From Embiotoca jacksoni (Eukaryota > Chordata > Actinopteri > Embiotocidae), in assembly GCA_022577435.1 (NCBI GenBank), contig JAKOON010000008.1, positions 21,153,501 to 21,217,500 of the forward strand: a stretch of DNA of 64,000 nucleotides, in the 5' to 3' direction. Shown piece after piece: positions 12,110-23,800 of the stretch; the first letter of the stretch is position 1, and the number at the start of each line of letters is the position of its first letter. The position numbers and the translations under genes were made by a program. The notes beneath the pieces were generated by a model. The model was not told the DNA's origin. It worked only from the letters and a program-made list of their open reading frames with translations, and made no database searches.

Positions 12110-12535
12110 CAAGTGACAACCCACCATTGTCAGCCATTGTTTTGTGAAATCTTGTTTCTTTGGAGTCAGAAGTGACTATATTTGGACAAGCAGGGGAGGA
12201 GCAAGGGGTGGATCTGAATAAGAGCCTGAGGGCACTATGCCCCACCCACCTGTACTGGCTACCTGACAGCACCCGAGGCATGTCAATCAAACCAGACCCG
12301 CCCACAAACATACCTATCTTTGGGGCCTGATATCATATGGTAATATTTTCAATAGGACCACCAAAATACTGATCAGAAGGAAGGCATTTAGCAAATGGCA
12401 CCAAAATGACTTGTGGAAAAAAATGTATTGACTTTGTATTTCATGAGAGAAGTTGATGCTTCTTTTTTTTTGGGGGGGGGGGGGGGGGGGGGGCTGCCCC
12501 TGGTGGCCCTCAGTGCGCTGTAAGACACTTCCACA
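12110..12535 (+). repeat. interspersed repeat copy 1 (GTAAGACACTTCC end)
   Basis: Contains 'agtgactatatttgg' and, near its end, 'gctgtaagacacttcc'. The block at 41645-42115 has the same order of landmarks (gtgaccatatttggg ... gcgtaaggcacttccgc) in the same orientation, so both are copies of one dispersed family. Copy 1 is interrupted by a poly-G tract at 12472-12493. Confidence 0.6.
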
Positions 12536-13169
12536 TTAATATCACTTTTATGACCGCTATACTACGCCTTTCTTAATATACAGTCTAAGGTTTTTAAAAA
12601 ATATGGTTCCTGTTTTTGTGTGTACTGTGAAAACATAAAAACATGTAGGCATCATGAGGCCGTTTCCCAATGTACAGTAAAGTAAAAAAAAACTCAGCTT
12701 TAAATGAATGTAAATAGACACAATGGGAAGGCAAAATATAAAAAAAGACTTTATCACTTCAGTTTCTAGTTGGGTAGTAATTTATGAAAAAAAAACCACA
12801 ATGTAAACTAGAATTATATTATTCACTCTTGACAACAGAGCTGTTTTACTGTCACAGAGGAAGTAACCCTCTCCCAGTAGTTCCCCTGTTTGCATATTGT
12901 AAAATAAACCGTTTCCTCTTCTTTCTGTTTAGGTGTACGTGCTCATTTTTGACTGTAACTCTGCTGTCATGTTGTCGGTGTTGTTCAAAATTAAGAAAGA
13001 AGTCACCATGTATAAGAAGAAAAAGGTGTTTCATATTAAATGAGTTTATGAGTTATGAATGAGTTTACTAATTTAATTATTATGCAGTTCAGTACTGTAG
13101 AGGAGGATGTGTGAGAGTGAAGTGACATCCCTTGTCTGGAAACTTTCTCTGCTGACCAGAGGCATTGTG

Positions 13170-13450
13170 TTTCTGGATTTTTCACCCATACCTACATACA
13201 GCATGTCCCATTCCTGCGAACGTTCACTTGGACTTAAGGACGAACAGATTACATTTCGGTGGGGAAAGGTCAAGATGTGTGTGAAGCATCCAGGGTTTAT
13301 TATTTGTAGCATCTTAGCAAAAACACACATATTTGAAGCATCGCCCACTGTCATGAATTCACTTGACTGGCCAAATTCCTCTGAAGTCTTCAAAACAGAT
13401 ATCACATGTGTCTCGACAGACATGGATGTAAACTGCAACTTGACTGGTTG
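13170..13450. repeat. teleost interspersed repeat relic (ATTACATTTCGGTGGGGAAAG)
   Basis: The landmarks cacttggacttaaggacgaa, attacatttcggtgggg and the closing gtaaactgcaacttgactgg resemble a repeat very common in fish introns. The open frames across it have no protein similarity that I recognise. Confidence 0.5.
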
Positions 13451-13665
13451 GTAAGGCGGTAACTCTTATCAAATTAATTCTCACCTCTCCTGTTCTTCCA
13501 TATAATTCACAAGTTCTGTTTTCTAACAATGTAATACACATGTCCCTCTTCAATTAAAGAATCACTTATTTCACTCACTTCTTCTTTTCACATCAGTTCC
13601 CCATCCATGACTGTGGCAGTGGCTCCTTAATCCTACTTCCCCTTCTGTTTAGCTGCACAAGAAGC

Positions 13666-13673
13666 TTTAAAAG
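13666..13673 (+). promoter_or_regulatory. TATA-like box of il1fma
   Basis: TTTAAAAG, 70 bases upstream of the start codon, at a spacing compatible with a short 5' UTR. Cytokine genes often have TATA-type promoters. Confidence 0.45.
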
Positions 13674-13742
13674 GCTGCCTCCACCTTTGTTGCCAGCTTC
13701 AGTCTTTGGCATTACCTTCTTTCAGCAGGCTCTGCCAGCACC

Positions 13743-16700
13743 ATGGACATGAAGGTGGGTGAATTAAAACTTAACTGTCCATTAACACTGAAAACCACAT
13801 ACATTGTAAAAGATATGATTGATGTTTGTGTTTTTATTCCTACATTTCAGGATTCTCTGGTTAATGGAGGTGTACTGATTGTACACCAGATCCATGATGG
13901 AAAGCACCAGTATGAAGTGGAAAGTGTGATGAAGTACAAAAAGGCGATTGGAAAAAAAATGTTTGTCAGGTATAAGTCAGTCACTCACACTCTGTTTAGC
14001 AGACGCTTCCAAGTAACAATGAAATGACTCAGCAGTGTGTTCATGTTGGACGATGGTAGTCAAAATAAAAACCTGATTTTAAAATCCAGATAGGAAACCC
14101 AACAATTTTTACAACCACCAAATTTTAATCAAAATGAACTGTCCTTTTCTGTTTCCTGTCTGTATTGATCTTTTGTTGATAATTTCTCTTTTTTTTTTTT
14201 TTTAATTTATTTAGCATCGATTGTTGTTAATATAATCATAATTATGTTACATTATTTGATTTGTAGTTGTGCATTTTACTAGTTTGGGAATCCGTCTAAG
14301 TGTAATATCTTTACATATTATTTATGTTATGTTATATTTTTATTTTTTCATATTTTCAGATTGCCTTTTTAAAAACTGGCAAAATACAGTTAATTTTTCT
14401 GTTGATCAATGAGCACTGTCGCTGTCAAATAAATGAATCAGAGAAATAGTCTGTTTTAAAGATGAAAGCTCTGCAGCTCTGTTCAGGGAGGCAATGAGTC
14501 AAACTGTACATTGGCTGACCTTTAACCCTCAGAACCACAGACACTAATTTGCATTTGACATAGTTTGACCTCTATGATCTGCTGTAAAAGTGGAAGTCCA
14601 CCAATAAAGCAGCCCTGACAGGAAACAACATCTCAGTTGAAACGCAGAGCAGACACAAAAAAGTCCGTCGACATTATCGTAGGAGATCCAACATGAGCCA
14701 AACGGATTCCTGTCTGGTGTATGTCTGATATTTAATCATTTAGCAATCTGAGGTTTTCTTAATTAATGGGTTGTTAAATCTTTAGAATATTTTTTGAAAT
14801 ATTTGGTAACATTAACCCTCAGCAAAGTTTATGGAGCCTTATTTGTTTTCTATTTTTTTCTCAGGAGAGGAGACAAGCTGATGCAGATAAACGGCATCGA
14901 TCTGCAGGATCTCACGCCTGAAGAGTTGGCGCAAACGTTAGCTGAGGGTAATCCGATGCTGGTGAGTTCATGGGCCTCCACAGTCCTGCACACTGAACAT
15001 CGTCAGGGCAGAGGCTCTATTCTATTCTGTTTTATTATTTCATTCATTTAGTCTAAAAAGGTTGAAAATATCAGCATGTCCACTCAAATTTAAATTAAAA
15101 AAAGTGTAACAGTGTTCGAGTTTATATATAAAACAGCAGTAGACACTTAGAGTTTATAAAATCCTTTCAGTTAAAAATGATCATTTTTGGCCACAAGGAA
15201 ATTCTTAAATTAATTCTTAGATTTTGTATTTCGCTGAGCTGGCCTTTTTTGTGAATTTCAGTGAAAACCTCTCCCATCTGGTACGAGGGGATGTTACAGA
15301 GACAAAGATAGTTAAGTGTTTGTAGGAAAAATAGTTTATTTTAAAAGCAGCAGTGGTGAATTCCTCAAATATCAATCAATTTAGATTTAGTTTGTTAAAT
15401 GTTACTTTATTCTGGAAGAATTTATTGCAAACAAATAGTTGTCAAAAAGTTTGAAGAAGTTTATTGACGGTAAAGGCAAATAAGAAGTCTCTTTAAAATG
15501 AAATGTGTAAGATACATGGATTTAATTTTTTTTTTCTTTTTCTAATTACTCTAACAGACATTCAAGTCTATATAACATTGATATATACAATATTTGGGAC
15601 CTAACAGTTTCTTTGTATATCCTTTAATATCATGCTCCTTCTTTTAGTTGTTAAACTGGAATAAATTTGTAATAACAGGCTGTATCTGGTTTGATTTCAC
15701 ATTCTGCCCGTTTGATCTTTCCTCTATCTTTAGTGTTTATTATTTGGTTCATTTTCTTTTGATTCTTTTTACTCCCTCTTCTCTCTGTAGACGGTGCACA
15801 AGGCAGGCAGGAAAAAGGAGCACATTGAGCCGTCACAACCAACCGAAGACAGTTTATACCCGTTCTCCAAGGAGCCCACCGTACTGAGTTTTTGCTGGGA
15901 GATGACAAAAGAGGACGACTCGCAGGAGAATGAAGGAGGGAAGGAGGGAGAAGAAAAGGAGACAGAGGGTGGTGAAGAGGATGTCTGCCAAGCTGAAAAT
16001 GAGAAGAATGGTGACCTGCTCATCATTGAGATGACCAAAACTAACATCTCTGTTGTGAGGGGCAGGGGCTGCGATGCCGGGAGCCCCTGTCAGGGATGTA
16101 ACGGGACGGGCTGCACCTTTAATGATATTGTCATGGTGGCAGAATCCAGCACGGTGACACTCGGTGAGTAAGTTGGGTTTTAGTCTGCTGCCTTCACTCC
16201 ATTTCTCTTGTTTTGTTCTCACATCTTTTACAACAGTTTTTTTTTTAGCTTTTTCCTTTCACATTATTTATTGATTTACTAATTTATTATCCATTCTAAA
16301 ATACAACATTATCAATGTCAATGTCTGACTGAAGAAATGTGCCAGGGAAAAAAAAATTGTGATCCAAAGATGTGTTTTTGTAGACTCCCTCCCATATTAT
16401 TAGACTGAGTGTAAAATATATGGGAGCTCTTTCATCTAAAATTTAACACGTAGTCTGAGTACATTTACATGTGGTTCATTAGCCCGGTCCAGTTTTCAGA
16501 GTATTCCAGTTATGTTTCGCGTATTTACACAAGTTAAAGTCACAGTTTCACAAGGGAAAGGTCCCAAACGCACTACTTTGAAGGAGGTGTGAAGCAAACG
16601 AAGAACTTTCCTTAAAACGACTTGTTGAAATTTTCAAGGCCAGGCAGAAGAACACAGTACAGAGGAAGAAAGAAAAGTCAGAGGTCCAAAGAAACAGAAG

Positions 16701-19376
16701 TGTAGGAAAACTAAGGATAAAGCCACAAAAATGTACAATTTGGCAGACTGGGAGTAGACATACTGAGTGGGCTGATTGGCAGAGCGGCTGCAGGTGAGCA
16801 GATCAGGGATCTGGAGGTTTTCATGGAAACAAAAGCCTTTGATAAGAAAAGACAGATAATCAAAAACTAAAGTGAGTCCACTGGGGCTTGATCCAAAAAA
16901 AGAACAAAAGAGTCAAAAACTTAGAAACTGAAACTAACATAAACACAAAGAGAATAACCTAAAACTTAACAGCCACAAAGAAATAACAACAAACGACCTG
17001 GGTTTCAAAAAAACACAGCAAAGGACAGACAAAATGACAAAGAAAAAATAAGAGCACACAGACGAGGAGAAGAAGACAGCAAGGGACAGATGAAACTAAT
17101 CACGGCGAGGCAGACAATCGCACAAGGGCTTGAACAGAAGTAGACCAGACAGCGGGGGTGAGTGAAACCGTAAAACAAGACACCCAAAACCCAGACTGAA
17201 CTAAGGACCGCAAAACATACATGAAGTCTAAAACCTAATAACTGAAAGGTGTAAACACCAAAACTGTCACAGTTAGTCAGTAAGACCAACAAGCTGAAAT
17301 AAAGGCAAAAACGGCATATTTCCATTAATGGGTCGGTTTAATCAACCAGAGTTTAGATCACCATGAATCAAAATGAGTTCTTTCTCAACTACTCATGTTC
17401 AGAAATGCAGGTAAATAACAATTACAATTAAAATACATTCTTTTGAATTTGAATTTGTTCAGAGAGCAAAGAGGGAGTTTTCCTGAAAGTCTTTAAGTAA
17501 ATGTACAGAGCAAGTCTCTTCTGTTCGTAACAACAATTCATATGCAGGTAAAATAGCGAGTGATTGACTGAGAGTCGGCTTCAAGGGTGAAGAATACAAC
17601 AGTACTGTCATCCCCGAGAACCATTTCTATGGAATGAAGTGGCCATCAGTTCTTGTTCTTGTTTTTTCTCACAAAGGGGATTTAACAATAACTGACCATT
17701 TATGATGGTTCTTTGTGTCTTTTTCAGTTCCAAGAGGAAGTGACAGTTTCAAACAGGAAAAGCTGTCAAACGTTTCAATCGAACACGTGGCCACTCACCA
17801 ATACATCCGAGGTATCTGTTCGCAGAGGACTCTGTATACTTCACCAAATCCAGGTTTGTCAATCAGAGCCGCACACATCGAAGTCACACATGCTAATCAC
17901 CGGAAAAATATACATTATTAATCTCAGATGAGTTTTTAATTTCAGATATGATCACATGTAATTCACTCTTCAGTATTGCGTGGAAACTATGATGTGTTTT
18001 ATTGGAGGAATTGACTGTTGACACGTTTTTCTATTTCTTTTGTGTTCAGAGAAAATTACCATCTACTACTACAAGTCGAACTGCGTGGGCAGGTTTTTCA
18101 GAGGCATGCCGGTGGTCCTAAACCTTACCGAGTCCAACTGCTTCCTCAGATGCTGCAAGGAAGAGAGCAGCGTGTTCCTACGACTGGAGGTAAGAACAAC
18201 GGACTGCATTCTTGGTTTTGGTCATTTTATGGATTCTTTTGGACAATAAGCCAACTATATCGATAAGCTTTTAAAAATCAAAAATCCCATATCTTTAAAA
18301 GTGAATAAAGAACGTACGTAAAAGTAATTCCTTTTAGGGATCAGCTGACTTCTTTATATGATTGTCTGCTCCAGATGCAGCACGTCCACAAAGTACAGAC
18401 TGACGATGAAGGCATTCGCTAAAATCTAGTTGTTTGGCAACAGTAGAATAACATTTTACTAGCTACTTTAACACATTTCCCACAAGTACACTTGTTAAAA
18501 AGGGTCGTGTACATATATAGCAAAAATGATAAGACTTGTGATTGTAAGGGTAAATCCACCGTTATGTTATACAATAAGCAGGTGATGAGCACATTCACAA
18601 AACAGATATGCGCTGCTGTAATCTTAGTCACTGTGGATGTTCGTGCTGCAGCTGCAGGAGTTTCGAGTTGCCGTTGTAAAATGTGCCAAGTTGAGTAGGC
18701 ACCCGGTTTTCCCACATTTTTTGGGGGGTACCCAAACATCGGTCTGCTTTGCCTCTCCTGATGGTGCAACCCCGGGTGAATGTAGACCAAGACGTGGTTT
18801 GAGAAAAATGCCAGAGTAAACTTGCCAGCAAACTCAGAATATCTTACTAATGTTTATCCGGTGATGTTTTTAATGTCCAACATTTTGTTTTTGAATGTTG
18901 GCATGCCAAATCTTGATAATTGGCACCAAACTCAAAAGTATTTGATTTAGACACATTTTGGTCTGTAGATCATCAATTAACAATAAATGTGTATCATGGC
19001 AGTATATGGTTTCAGGAGTGATGTCATGATAAATGAGTGTAAATTTGAAATCATAAAAACTTACTGAGGGGAAAATGTTTTGTTTTTAAATACATTGAGA
19101 GTTTAACAAGATGATTAACAGGATTTTCTTACCTAATCCACACCTTTGTGGTTGTAGACATGCGAAAAGCAGAGGCTGAAGCACATCTCCAAGAGCGATG
19201 AGAGCACGCTCTCCTTCGTCTTCTACATGAAGTCAGATCAGACGAAACAGCGGCGGTTTGAGTCGGCGCTTCACCACGGCTGGTTCATCCATATAGTCGA
19301 CACAGACTTAGTGGAAATGGCGACCCTGGAAGCACCGAGGGAAGATCAATCGTTCCGCTTCATCATTCAGAAGTGA
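13743..19376 (+). CDS. il1fma: IL-1 family cytokine of fish nIL-1Fm type; 7 exons, 361 aa
   Basis: Predicted cytokine of the interleukin-1 family, synthesised without a signal peptide. Exons: 13743-13754, 13851-13969, 14865-14961, 15791-16163, 17728-17853, 18050-18189, 19158-19376; all junctions GT-AG and phase-consistent. Residues 5-83 look like a PDZ domain (GVLIVHQI, then RRGDKLMQINGIDL and EELAQTL). Residues 117-140 are strongly acidic. CQGCNGTG (176-183) fits the DnaJ CxxCxGxG pattern. The C-terminal part (about 201-361) is the beta-trefoil: exon 6 has ITIYYYKSN and LNLTESNCFLRC, and FESALHHGWFIHI (323-335) fits the IL-1 signature except that the usual Pro is His. Fish nIL-1Fm is reported to act as an IL-1 family modulator; I rely on memory for that. 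The start ATG has ACC upstream and follows a TATA-like box. The gene is tail to tail with ace2. A second possible first exon is noted at 14693. Confidence 0.85.
14693..14718 (+). other. candidate alternative first coding exon of il1fma
   Basis: ATGAGCCAAACGG at 14693 opens a 26-base segment ending at a GT|GTATGT donor. It leaves phase 2, exactly what exon 3 at 14865 requires, and would give MSQTDSCLV joined to RGDKLMQ. This product would lack the first half of the PDZ-like region. The upstream 100 bases contain no stop-defined alternative. No RNA evidence. Confidence 0.3.
16545..17310. repeat. long interspersed repeat in il1fma intron 4
   Basis: A/C-rich strand with caggtgagcagatcagg, aaacttagaaactgaaact and actaatcacggcgaggcaga blocks, similar in style to 9470-9800. 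It looks like a non-autonomous fish transposon relic; ends could not be defined. Confidence 0.45.
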
Positions 19377-20803
19377 TGGAGAGTCCTTTTCCTCAGTCAT
19401 ATTGCAAGTTCTCAGTCAAGTCAGTTTAACATTGAAAATATCTTCTGAATTTTGTTCGTGATTTCAATGTTTTAGAAAATGAAAACATTCGATGAGCTGT
19501 TTTGTTTGAGACATCTGTTCCAGTGACAGAAACCAAAGTCAGCGTGTTAAATACTGCTATTGCAGAAGTCCGTAGATATGTATCATACATTACTGTATGT
19601 CTAATCCAAATGTGTGCGACAAGTGTTTGGTATTCAATTTGGTTGTTTGTACTGGTGTTTGAAACACTTTTTTTTTTTTTTACAAGCATTAATGTAAAAC
19701 ATAATATAAAATAAAAATGGATGTAACGAAGTAATGTGAAAATGTAATTTACCATTTTGTAATGTACGTTATTATGAGACATTGTGAGCAAAATTACACT
19801 GTATAAACATTATATGAACAAGAGTTTAGTTTATTGACACAAGCAAATCTTTTATGTACTGTATACAGTTTGATAACACATCCCAGACTTCCTGGAAACG
19901 ACACTTGTAGACTTTGATTATATAATGTCAACACATAGATGGTCTACGCTTCTATGAACACACTGTGATCTTAAAATAAATTCCTGTTTTTGTACACATG
20001 CATTTACATGAGTAATAAAATGACTAGCTTTGGTAAACTCTAAATCTTGTGTGGCGTCAGTGAAAATGTTCCGCACATACTGTAAGGACTTTAGTCATCG
20101 ACATGAGGTTTGCATTTTCATTGAACATTGCGCTGTCGATGTATAGTAATTGAAAACTTTAACATTTCAAAATAAAATGCTCCTGTGCATCTCTTAGGTT
20201 AGAAAAATGACTACACATTAAAGCCGTCTAAAAAATATCAAATATTAAAACGTGATAGGAACAAACGCTTGTCTTTGGTCATCCATGTTCTAACAGTACC
20301 ACAAAAGATGGAATATTTAGATTTATTAAAAAAAAAATGTATATTCTTAAAATCTATATGTATTTGTAGTATAATTTAAAAAAAATTATACAGTTTATTG
20401 TAATTGTGTCAAAGACATTAATTCATTTCAGTATTCACAAAGTACAAGGAAAACATTTAATTATTACAACAAAGTATACTTAATTACTTAAAAGTGTCTG
20501 ACAAGTACATGTTAAACTGTATTACTTATTATGCCATAGAAAAATAAATTAGTGCATCAAAATAGCACACTTTAAGTAATTAAGCGTACTTTTTGTGAGC
20601 AGTGGTCTCCCCTCAAGTCCTCAATAAACTCAAAGTTTTACACATATTCACATTCAGCAGTATGTTAATGTGATAAGAGGCCATGCAGGTCTGGTGAAAG
20701 AAGAAAAGATCTTATAAAAAGGACTTTCACGTCCCCATTGTTGAACAGAGACCGTGAGACGACTGTACACGAGCATCGGTCGTCCATCTGTTCAGTCGAG
20801 GAC
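19377..20803. other. 3' region between il1fma and ace2 (tail to tail)
   Basis: AT-rich, with the 3' UTRs of both genes. A plus-strand AATAAA at 19710-19715 lies about 335 bases after the il1fma stop. Minus-strand ATTAAA (20456-20461) and AATAAA (20394-20399) lie 340-410 bases after the ace2 stop. The 20460-20600 segment has repeated taagtatactt/ttaagtaatta blocks typical of small fish repeats. Confidence 0.5.
19710..19715 (+). terminator. candidate polyadenylation signal of il1fma
   Basis: AATAAA about 335 bases downstream of the stop codon. Further AATAAA motifs occur near 19975 and 20013, so the true site may be later. Confidence 0.35.
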
Positions 20804-23800
20804 TCAGAGTCCAGTCTGCTCATTTTCATAGTCTTCAAAGGCCTTGTTACTTTGTCCTTCAAAGTAGGGGTTGTCCACCGTCGCATTTGTAGATTTCCTA
20901 AAAACACAAGAAACACAACACGCCTCACTGTTAAGCGGCTGATTGGTCTACCGTGCTAGAAAAAACAGCCTCGGTCTTCAGAGTAAACTCACTTCTTGCG
21001 CTCTCTGACGCCACTGATGATGAGATAAAGCCCAGCGGCAGCCACGATGCCCATGACCACGCCGAACACCACCAGCCACACCTCCACCGGCTGCTCCTTG
21101 GGAGGAGCCAGAGTCGGCAGGATACCCTCGAACTCCAGTGTCCTGTCATCTAATTGGAAGGCGTCGTTGATTCGACCTCGAGATAACCTGGGATGGATGT
21201 TGAGGTGATTTATTATCGCTATCAGTCAAACCTTTACGTTCGAAATTACGAGGCTGGACTAACTGCTGTACAGCTCGATGAGGCTGTTCTGAAGCAAACT
21301 GTTAAGTCCTTACACACCAGGGGCATTTTTATGTGCAATTAATTCACATGTCAATATATTTTTTTGAACTATTGTTTTTGTCATGTGTACTTTCACACAA
21401 AACGCAATTATTACACAGCAAAAAAAAAAAAAAAAGGGGGACTTTTTTTCTGACCTTTTGCTCCTGGAGTAAAAGGCATTACATGCGTGGAAGTGGAACA
21501 AACGTCACATCACAACTCCTAATGACAATGTTTATTATTTGTGTCCCGAGCCACCCGAAGTTATTTAGCAAAGTGCACAAAAATTACAAAGACAACAATC
21601 TCAAGGATGTCAAGGACTTGTACGACTGCCTCACAACAACCTCCGAATAAAATAAAAAAAATATGTTGAACTGTGTGTTTCGGAATATACTGTATGAAGT
21701 ATATAATGATGCCTCACCGGATGGCTGCTTCCACGTGATCTCTTGGGATGTTAACGGTGGGAGTCACTGGGTTGGTGACCACAACATAGAAGGAGATTCT
21801 GGGAGTCTCATTAAGGATTTGGACATTCTCTGACCTGCAGGTGCAAAGAGAGAAAAGCTTTCAAATGAATGTGGTGGCAAATTATAATTCTTTTTTTAAA
21901 AGCACATATTATCCTCATATTTTAGTGCGTCTGATGCAGGATACTGACATGAAGGAAAGGGTCTCGTTCTTTTGGCTGTAGTATTGCCTCATAGCATAAG
22001 CAATGTTGGCCTTGAACAGGTACATCTCATTGGCACTCCAGGAATACTGAAACGCATATCAGCTCGTGAATATTTTTCATGATATCAAACAAACTGTATT
22101 TCACTTCATAGCTGCAAAATTCCTGCCCTTTCAGGTAAAATAACCCTTCTAGTAATGATAAATAATACTCACAGCACTATCACCCAAGGCAGCCTTCAAA
22201 CTTATTCTCACTTTAATGGCATACATAGCATCTGAAAAAAAAATAAAAATAAAAATAAAAAAAAAAAAAAAATCAAAGAATTAATTCAGTTAAATAATTA
22301 TCAATTTTTGTTTAACACATTTTTCCCTTCTGATTCTTTGCAGTTGTAAAAACAAATGTGATGTCAGTAATTCTGTTGTCACAAGGTACAGAGTGAAATC
22401 CCTCTTTCTTCTTACTCCAGCTGTGAGCAGGAAAAGCACTTTGTAATAACTGATGAGATTTGATCATGCAAATATTTGTCATGAAAAATACCAACGTCTT
22501 AAGTCCTCTTTTCTACTTCCTTAAAAATGCTCCTTGGGATTTTTCTATTTTACTTCAGTGCTTCTTTGTAAGGTTACAAAGTAAATGTTTCACCGGAAAT
22601 AACATCAGCTTTTTATTAAGTCACACTTATTACGTAAAGATGAGAGACTTGTTTACGCATGCAGTTTAACGCCTCGAGGGAAACCTTTCAGATTAACTGT
22701 GCTTGATGTAAAAACGACATCATATAAAAATAATATTGCTATATAAATAAATTTAGCCCTGAGAAATGATCTGAGCAGAAAATTGGAAAAGGGGTAGGTC
22801 AACGTGGGAATATGAATATATGCATGTACACTAAATATGAAGCTGTAGGGAAAAAAAGACCCAAATGCTGGCTAATACACAGGTAGGAACAGATCAGTGA
22901 CTGTATTTCATGAAATAGTGAAAGCTTAGAGGCTGGCAGGAAGCCTTCAGGTGGCGCTAAGGACAAATGTGGTTACATGCAGTACATTAAATTAAGTAAC
23001 TGAAAAAAATGGCTGATATTTTAACTATGGGGTGTTTAGGAAATGGGAAACAGGTGTGCAGGTGGTTGAGGGGAGTCAGGTGAGTAAGAAAGGGGGAGAA
23101 GGTCCACGGAGGTGTGGTGGGAGGATAGAGAGGCCAGAGATTGGTAGAGCAGCCAACATTAACAGCGCTGAGACAAGAATCATGACACAAATATATCTCC
23201 TGTCTGTTATCTCCACAAAAACCAAAATGTAACAACAACCCATTGGGATGACAGCAATTCAATTAAATTACTGCCCCCCTCCCTCCTCCCCCCTCCCACA
23301 CACACACACGCACATGCACACGCACACGCACACGCGCACCAGCTGCTGGTGGTGGTAGCATTATATCTACCACAGTGACATAACAGTGGTTTCAATTTTC
23401 TTCATTTCATTCTCAGCAAAGAAAACACAACAATCATAGCCCATAGCAATCATTTCCTGTTACTTTAGTGGAAACATCCTCATTGTGAGACATTTTTGTA
23501 CTCACATGGCACTATGTTTGTTTTCCAGCCTGTAGCTCTGTTACGCATCTTGTTCTCTGCCTTCAACCACTCGTAAAGTTTGTGGAAATAGTCCAACAGG
23601 GGGCGGGCGTCCATCTTCGTGTCACCAGTTATGGCGTGCAAAGCCCTGGGCCAGGACTGGGACCTTCCCAGCTCTAACATATTCCTGTCAGAAAACAATG
23701 ATAATGATGAGCAGAAATTACTGTTTTATTCATATAAAAAGTGTAATAATGTGTCACAGCTGGAATATAATAACTGGAATAACCAATCAAGAAAGCAGAC

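Larger units (their letters stand above)
11468..13660. other. intergenic region between divergent flavoprotein and il1fma genes
   Basis: No supported coding exon. It holds two repeat copies (12110-12535 and 13170-13450) and a G tract. The overlapping ORFs of about 115-121 codons on both strands near 13073-13454 fall inside repeat-like sequence and are not taken as genes. Confidence 0.6.

Noticed and set aside
13073..13454. Overlapping ORFs of 115-121 codons on both strands upstream of il1fma
   Set aside because: They lie in repeat-like sequence, have no recognisable protein family, and no splice or promoter context.
20993..21178. Separate collectrin gene (cltrn) at the ace2 3' end
   Set aside because: The collectrin-like segment is in phase with the upstream ace2 exons and forms the normal C-terminal part of ace2.
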